This document shows positions 31,544 to 35,893 of a stretch of DNA of 35,893 nucleotides, piece by piece. The DNA comes from an uncultured Roseiflexus sp. (lineage in GTDB: Bacteria > Chloroflexota > Chloroflexia > Chloroflexales > Roseiflexaceae): contig CALGYB010000076.1 of NCBI GenBank assembly GCA_937935075.1, positions 1-35,893 of the forward strand, read 5' to 3'. The notes under the pieces were generated by a model. It did not search any database, was not told the origin of the DNA, and was given only the letters and a program-made list of their open reading frames with translations. Each line of letters starts with the position of its first letter. Position 1 is the first letter of the stretch. The position numbers and the translations under genes were made by a program.

Positions 31544-32800
31544 TTATAGCCGACCCTTGCCCCATGCGCTCTGGACAGGGTATTTCCGTTCGAGCCGGTT
31601 TGTTGCAGGATTGAAAGCAAACAGGATGTTGTGCGGCAGGATGTCGCCTGCCTGACTACCACTTGTGACAATGACCTCGATCACCTGCCCGACACGCCGA
31701 CGTCCGCCGTAATGCCCGATATGCAGCGCAATCAACGGCACAGCGCCGCTCGTCATCAGACCACGCACAATCCCCGGCGACGCCAGACCTTCGAGTGTGG
31801 CGAAGCGCTCCAGGTTGCGCAGCGCGGTGAGCGCGTCGGGAGCGTGGATCGTACAGATGCCGGGATGACCGGTTGCAGCGGCTTCGAGCATCGCCAGGGC
31901 TTCAGAACCGCGCACTTCGCCAAGGACGATCAGATCAGGACGCTGGCGGAGCGCCAATCGGACACAACCGGCAAAACTGCTGCGGCTGCGCAACACTTCC
32001 ACGGCCACTCCGTCAGGCGGCAGCGGCAGTTCGCGCGCGTCTTCGATGAGGATTACGCGCTTCTCGGCGGCAATTGCCTGGAGCAACGCTGCTGTGAGAG
32101 TGGTCTTGCCGCTGCCCGCGCCGCCGGCAATCAGAAGCGTAACGCCGCGCCGAATGGCTTCGAGCAGCAGTTCGGCGGCTTCGCGTGGCAGGACGCCCGC
32201 CTCTTGCTGTGCCAGATCGTCGATTGTTCGCCAGCGCGCGGGAAGCGCGCGCACAGCGACCGTCGCGCCATCCGGCGTATACGGCGGACGGGTGACAGCG
32301 AACCGCAGCCGCCGGTCGGCTGTGCCGTAGAGCGCGTGAACGACCCGCCCATCATCACTGCGCCAGTCGTCGGGATGATCGGGAGTGACGAAACCGGCTC
32401 GCAGGAGCAACTGGCGCTGCGTCCAGCGCAACCACTCGTCGCCAATGCGGATGCCGGTATCGGTGCGGTTCCCATCCTCAACAACGACCAGTGTGCGATC
32501 CGGTCCATCGATAAACATGTCGGACACGCGCGATCCAGGGTGCAGCCAGAAATCGAGCGGACCGTACCAGGCGATCTCTGCCCATTCCGCAACGGTGTAT
32601 CCGTCGCCAAGACCGGCGTGACGCATGGTTTCGGCAACGGGTCGCTGCCAGTCGCTCAACCGCCCGGTCTCCTGGCAGAACCGCAGTTCAGCCAACCGCT
32701 CGTTGGGGGAAAGCGGAGCGTCAGAGACGGTGCGTTGATGTGTATCGAGAGACTGTGTTTCAATTTCCTGACCGTTTTTTGCGACAAAAAACCCGCTCAT
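31544..32800 (-). CDS. Second CpaF-type secretion ATPase
   Basis: A 418-residue ATPase of the CpaF/VirB11 superfamily, shorter than and different from the tadA product. Walker A is AGGAGSGKTTLT (about 225-236), VILIEDARELPLP is the Asp box, RQRPDLIVLGEVRGSEAL (about 286-303) is Walker B, and GICTIHAPDALTALRNL is the His box. The layout with a 200-residue N-terminal domain fits CpaF or VirB11. The ATG at 32800 follows AGGAGGCATCCT, a strong ribosome site. Because this locus also has VirB4 and VirB6-like genes, this copy could be the VirB11 counterpart, or could serve as an alternate pilus motor. The sequence alone does not decide. Confidence 0.9.
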   Translation of the reverse strand: MSGFFVAKNGQEIETQSLDTHQRTVSDAPLSPNERLAELRFCQETGRLSDWQRPVAETMRHAGLGDGYTVAEWAEIAWYGPLDFWLHPGSRVSDMFIDGPDRTLVVVEDGNRTDTGIRIGDEWLRWTQRQLLLRAGFVTPDHPDDWRSDDGRVVHALYGTADRRLRFAVTRPPYTPDGATVAVRALPARWRTIDDLAQQEAGVLPREAAELLLEAIRRGVTLLIAGGAGSGKTTLTAALLQAIAAEKRVILIEDARELPLPPDGVAVEVLRSRSSFAGCVRLALRQRPDLIVLGEVRGSEALAMLEAAATGHPGICTIHAPDALTALRNLERFATLEGLASPGIVRGLMTSGAVPLIALHIGHYGGRRRVGQVIEVIVTSGSQAGDILPHNILFAFNPATNRLERKYPVQSAWGKGRL

Positions 32801-32858
32801 AGGATGCCTCCTGTCCTCTACAGCGACGGTATCTGCCGATAATGGGGGGGAACGCAGA

Positions 32859-33755
32859 TTATTCGTCAGGGGAAGATGTGGTTGGAGCGCCGGGAATCGG
32901 CGCAGTCGCGCCAGGGATCGGCGCGCGCGCGTCAGAGACAATCTGCGGCTCGAGGCGAAGCGTCTCGGTAACAGGGCGCGTCAGGTCGGGCAAAATGACC
33001 TGGGCGGCATCAAGGCGGTCCATGTACTGCAAGGGATCGCTGGTGGCGCCATAACGCTCCGCCCACAGCGCCACATTTGCCGCCTGGAGCGCCCGCAGCG
33101 CATGCGCCTGCGCGGGGGTCATTTCCAGATATGCAACGTCGTCTTCGATGTACAGAATTGGAATGCCGGACATCCAGCGGCAGGCATATGCCCGCGCACC
33201 TTCTTGAACCACTATAAGGGTCGTTGGAACATTCAGAACAGTTCCAAGCGATACGTCAGCCCGTGTTCGGTCGCAGAGCAATGGGTCGCTGGCGATGAAC
33301 CCAATGTTCAACCGGTCGCGGTCGGTGACCGGTCCTACGCCGGTCAGTGCGAATGGGGCCGGAACCATGTTCCGCTCCAGTTTGCGCCCGTTGGGATACA
33401 CCGGCTCATCTGGCAGATTCGGCGACAGCATGCTGGCTTGCAGCAGGTCATTTACCCCAATCTGTCGGGTTGCATATTGCCCGATGACGGCGCCTGGATC
33501 GGTTATTCCCGTCACCTGCACCGGACGATGCAACGGCAATTCGATCACAGCGAGATCATCGGCGGTGATCTGTTGTCCGTAGTGGACATCACGCGCAGCA
33601 ATGACCACACGTTCGGTGCGGCGGCTCTCGATATAGCCGTAGGCGGCGGCGGCGAGCGATGCTGCAATGCCGATAACGAGCAACAGCGCCGGTACAACCT
33701 GCGACTTTTTGGGGGTGAGCGCACTGCTCAGCGGTGTCGAGAGACTTGAGGACAT
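32859..33755 (-). CDS. cpaB: CpaB/RcpC-like SAF-domain pilus assembly protein
   Basis: A 298-residue protein with an N-terminal membrane span (about 19-42, VVPALLLVIGIAASLAAAAYGYI) and a SAF domain right after it: VVIAARDVHYGQQITADDLAVIELP (about 50-74). Such proteins assist the outer part of Tad/Flp pilus assembly. A second beta-rich region follows and the C-terminus is Pro/Ala-rich. The ATG at 33755 follows GGAGAACTACT. It is preceded by the TadE-like gene with a gap of 34 bases and followed by the CpaF-type gene at 58 bases, so it is part of the same transcription unit. Confidence 0.87.
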   Translation of the reverse strand: MSSSLSTPLSSALTPKKSQVVPALLLVIGIAASLAAAAYGYIESRRTERVVIAARDVHYGQQITADDLAVIELPLHRPVQVTGITDPGAVIGQYATRQIGVNDLLQASMLSPNLPDEPVYPNGRKLERNMVPAPFALTGVGPVTDRDRLNIGFIASDPLLCDRTRADVSLGTVLNVPTTLIVVQEGARAYACRWMSGIPILYIEDDVAYLEMTPAQAHALRALQAANVALWAERYGATSDPLQYMDRLDAAQVILPDLTRPVTETLRLEPQIVSDARAPIPGATAPIPGAPTTSSPDE

Positions 33756-33789
33756 AGTAGTTCTCCGTTGTCGTGATTATTGAGAAATC

Positions 33790-34308
33790 CTATCGTTCCA
33801 GGACATCGAGTGCTGCGGCTGCCGTGATCAGCGGACGGTACGGTCCATACCCCAGCAGACCGAACCCGGTCAGCGTCGGACGCACCTCGGCGCAGACCGC
33901 CGGCCGATCAAAGGTCATCGTCTCCTGATTATCGAACCGACACGTCCCGCCCTCCGGCAGGATCGTCCAGGTCACCTGCCGCGCTACGTCTGCGGGCGTT
34001 CCGCTCAAGCCCTGCACCGTGCCGAGGTTGCGCTCGAAGGTCAGCCGCGCCTCCCGCTTGGCGCGCTCCTCGTTAATGCGCCGACGATTGTTCGCCAGAG
34101 CGTCATAGGCGAACGTTTGCACCGCCGAGCGCGTCGCCTGCTGCAGCGCATCCTCCATCTGCGCCACCTCCAGCTGGCGTTCGCTGAACTCGATGATTGC
34201 GAAGACGAACGGCGTCAGAAACGCCAGCGTCAGCGCAACGAACGCGAGCGATTGCCCGGATTCGGCGCGCATCGGACCGGCGCCCCCACGGTTGGCGAGT
34301 CGCTTCAT
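33790..34308 (-). CDS. TadE/TadG-like pseudopilin
   Basis: A 172-residue protein with the TadE-type N-terminus: a short basic leader, then RAESGQSLAFVALTLAFLTPFVFAII, a hydrophobic helix of about 20 residues following a Gly-Gln-Ser, then a helical segment (QMEDALQQATRSAVQTFAYDA) and a small extracytoplasmic domain with a possible Cys pair. TadE-family pseudopilins are thought to contribute to the pilus base or its processing. The ATG at 34308 follows CAGGAGATGCGCC. It lies 16 bases after the other TadE-like gene. The family call rests on the N-terminal pattern. Confidence 0.75.
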   Translation of the reverse strand: MKRLANRGGAGPMRAESGQSLAFVALTLAFLTPFVFAIIEFSERQLEVAQMEDALQQATRSAVQTFAYDALANNRRRINEERAKREARLTFERNLGTVQGLSGTPADVARQVTWTILPEGGTCRFDNQETMTFDRPAVCAEVRPTLTGFGLLGYGPYRPLITAAAALDVLER

Positions 34309-34324
34309 GGCGCATCTCCTGCAA

Positions 34325-34801
34325 TTACGGTTGAACATCCTGCTCCAGCGTGCGGGTGGCGCTCCGTTCGACGCGAATGTCGGTCAATATTCCGGGGATC
34401 GGCGTCCAGACGTCCGCCCGATACCGGATGGTCACCGTGACCGGGTCATACCGCCGACACGACGATGCGCAGCGCACCTGAATGACGGCGTGCTGCGGGT
34501 CGGCGAACACGCTCCCTTCGAACGCGGCGCGCGCCGCCTCCGCCGCCGGCCCCGGCGCGTCCTTCAGATTATAGTCGCGCCCGTCCATCCCGACGGTCGC
34601 GCCGCGCAGCGCCGCCTGGTGCACCGCGATCCGCACCGCCTGGCTGACCGTATAATGCGCGCCGATCGCCTGAATCGCCGCCACCCCGCCGAAAATAATG
34701 GTCAGCAAAATGGAGAGCGTGATCGCCGTTTCGACCAAGGACTGCCCATGACGGGAACGGCGAATGGATCGGCGAACGATGACGGATAGGCGTTCGATCA
34801 T
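34325..34801 (-). CDS. TadE-like pseudopilin
   Basis: A 158-residue protein with N-terminal RRSRHGQSLVETAITLSILLTIIFGG: basic leader, GQS-LVE, then a hydrophobic helix. The Glu after the conserved Leu-Val is the mark of TadE-like (PF07811-type) pseudopilins. The remaining part is extracytoplasmic with a possible disulfide (CASSC). The start is the ATG at 34801 (MIERL): AAAGGAGG lies 6 bases upstream, while the ATG at 34807 would sit directly against the ribosome site. It is followed after 16 bases by a second TadE-like gene; together they may form a heteromeric minor-pilin pair. Confidence 0.83.
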   Translation of the reverse strand: MIERLSVIVRRSIRRSRHGQSLVETAITLSILLTIIFGGVAAIQAIGAHYTVSQAVRIAVHQAALRGATVGMDGRDYNLKDAPGPAAEAARAAFEGSVFADPQHAVIQVRCASSCRRYDPVTVTIRYRADVWTPIPGILTDIRVERSATRTLEQDVQP

Positions 34802-34838
34802 GTCCATCCTCCTTTGGGTGTGCGTCCTGTCCTTTGCC

Positions 34839-34864
34839 GAGGGCGCCCCGCAAGGAGCGCCCTC
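34839..34864. repeat. Hairpin between surface-protein gene and TadE-like gene
   Basis: GAGGGCGC (34839-34846) and GCGCCCTC (34857-34864) form a perfect 8-bp GC-rich stem with a 10-base loop, in the 86-base gap between the surface-protein gene and the TadE-like gene. There is no T-tract, so it may be an mRNA-stability or partial-attenuation element or a dispersed REP-type repeat. Confidence 0.65.
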
Positions 34865-34887
34865 CTGATGACCCCTCGCGGCGTCGG

Positions 34888-35893
34888 TCACCGTGCATCC
34901 CGCGGCGCGATCAGCGTCACCTGCGCATCGCCGTCCAGAATGAACGTTCGCCGCTCCAGCACGCTGTCGGTCCGCCCGTCCCCGTCCAAATCCTCTCCGG
35001 CTTCCGTCAACTCGACCAGCGCCGCATACCGAATGCGAATGCTCGGATTGGGCGGCGGCGGCGAGACAAGATACGTCGCCTCCCCGACATTCGGCGCAAA
35101 CGCCGACCAGTGCAGCCGCCCCTGGCGGCGCATGTCGTCGGGCGACGGCTGCGCGTCAAGGTAGCGATAGCGACACCCCGGCATCCCGCTCAGGTCGGCA
35201 TGCTCCGTGTCCGTCGCCGGAGGCTCCTCGCGGGCGCGGCAGGGCGCGCCGGACTGCGTCAGGTTCCATGGACCGGAGCGGAAGCTCCAGGCGACGATCC
35301 GTTGATCCACCCGATAGTACGGCAGACCGGGCTGTCGCTCCGTCAGGGCGACGCGCGGCGTAAAGTAGAGCGTCTCGCCGAGCGGCCACGCGAACGCGGC
35401 GCCCTCCGTCAGATACACCCCCCGGTTCGGGTCAAACTCGGAATGGATGCGCAAGCGCACGTCGCCTTGCGGCCGCGGCGTGATCAGCACCACCGTGCGC
35501 GCCGTCGCCTCGTTGTCGCTCGGGTCCCGGTCGCCGCCGGGCACGGGGATGATCTCCAGTCTCGTGATCAAAAGCGCCGGCAGCGCCGCCGCCTCGTCTT
35601 CGCGCAGCGTCCGCACCCGCACGACCTCCTGGTGCATCGTTCCGCCGTCTACTTGCAACCCTTGCCCCCCTCTATAATTCCAGGAGACGCTCGCCCCGTC
35701 CACATGCCCGCCGCCGGCGTCGACCGGCGTGACGCCGTAAGGCAGCGTCAGGGTCATCCGCCGAACGAACGCCGGCGCGTTCGGCGTCGTATTGCGCGCC
35801 CGCACGCGCAGCTCGAACTCCTGTCCGGGGCGCGTCAGCTTCGGCGCGACGATCTCCGCCCGCACATTCCCGCGAATGATGCGTATCGTATGG
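34888..35893 (-). CDS. Partial exported-type beta-rich protein, 5' end beyond window
   Basis: An open frame that continues through the right window edge; only its C-terminal part of about 335 residues is visible. Sequence such as GQEFELRVRARNTTPNAPAFVRRMTLTLPYG resembles CARDB/DUF11-type extracellular beta-sandwich repeats. Near the end EDLDGDGRTD looks like a calcium-binding loop. It is rich in charged residues and has no membrane segment in the visible part. It lies upstream of the TadE genes with an 86-base gap holding a hairpin, and may be an exported protein of the pilus locus. The first in-frame GTG (35865) is not taken as the true start because the frame runs on to the edge. Confidence 0.6.
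   Translation of the reverse strand, partial: HTIRIIRGNVRAEIVAPKLTRPGQEFELRVRARNTTPNAPAFVRRMTLTLPYGVTPVDAGGGHVDGASVSWNYRGGQGLQVDGGTMHQEVVRVRTLREDEAAALPALLITRLEIIPVPGGDRDPSDNEATARTVVLITPRPQGDVRLRIHSEFDPNRGVYLTEGAAFAWPLGETLYFTPRVALTERQPGLPYYRVDQRIVAWSFRSGPWNLTQSGAPCRAREEPPATDTEHADLSGMPGCRYRYLDAQPSPDDMRRQGRLHWSAFAPNVGEATYLVSPPPPNPSIRIRYAALVELTEAGEDLDGDGRTDSVLERRTFILDGDAQVTLIAPRDAR

Overview
The window looks like a chromosomal segment of a thermophilic Chloroflexota bacterium, most likely a Roseiflexus-type filamentous phototroph. This is inference from moderately high GC, GC-rich tandem and hairpin repeats between genes, GTG starts, a Rex repressor and the style of the proteins; no marker gene fixes the taxon. 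All supported genes lie on the minus strand, so transcription runs from right to left. No tRNA, rRNA or CRISPR array was seen.

Layout in ascending coordinates. (1) 1-3598: a two-gene unit, a family 4 NAD-dependent glycosidase followed by a neutral-ceramidase-like protein. It is flanked by GC-rich low-complexity repeats that are inverted copies of one another. (2) 3599-9297: a five-gene branched-chain-amino-acid/amide type ABC transporter, transcribed as lipoprotein, LivG, LivF, LivH, LivM, with an unusual extra membrane block inside LivH. A hairpin sits between the lipoprotein gene and livG, and three REP-like hairpins lie upstream. (3) 9681-12115: a restriction-modification cassette, cytosine-C5 methyltransferase, then a PD-(D/E)xK endonuclease candidate in AT-richer DNA, then Vsr endonuclease. 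A dyad lies just upstream of the methyltransferase. (4) 12495-13157: rex, the NADH-sensing repressor.

(5) 13262-35893, about 22 kb: the most interesting part, a colinear array that reads as an envelope-spanning machine built from two families. The right half carries Tad/Flp pilus genes: a surface protein cut by the window edge, two TadE-like pseudopilins, a CpaB/RcpC-like SAF protein, a CpaF-type ATPase, a TadZ/CpaE ParA-like ATPase, a second and larger TadA/CpaF ATPase, TadB and TadC. The left half carries type IV secretion genes resembling those of Gram-positive conjugative elements: a VirB8/TcpC-like protein, a VirB6-like membrane protein, a peptidoglycan hydrolase with an M23 domain apparently split by an inserted M15 domain, a small VirB2-like membrane protein, a PrgI-like protein, a VirB4-associated protein, a VirB4 ATPase, a membrane-anchored beta-propeller protein and a degenerate FtsK/VirD4-like protein. 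Several genes overlap by ATGA or TGATG, which suggests translational coupling. No relaxase, Flp pilin or prepilin peptidase is visible, so the array is more likely a pilus or secretion (or DNA-handling) machine than a complete conjugative element. The Tad and T4SS halves are separated by a 0.55-kb repeat-rich gap and may form one system or two neighbours.
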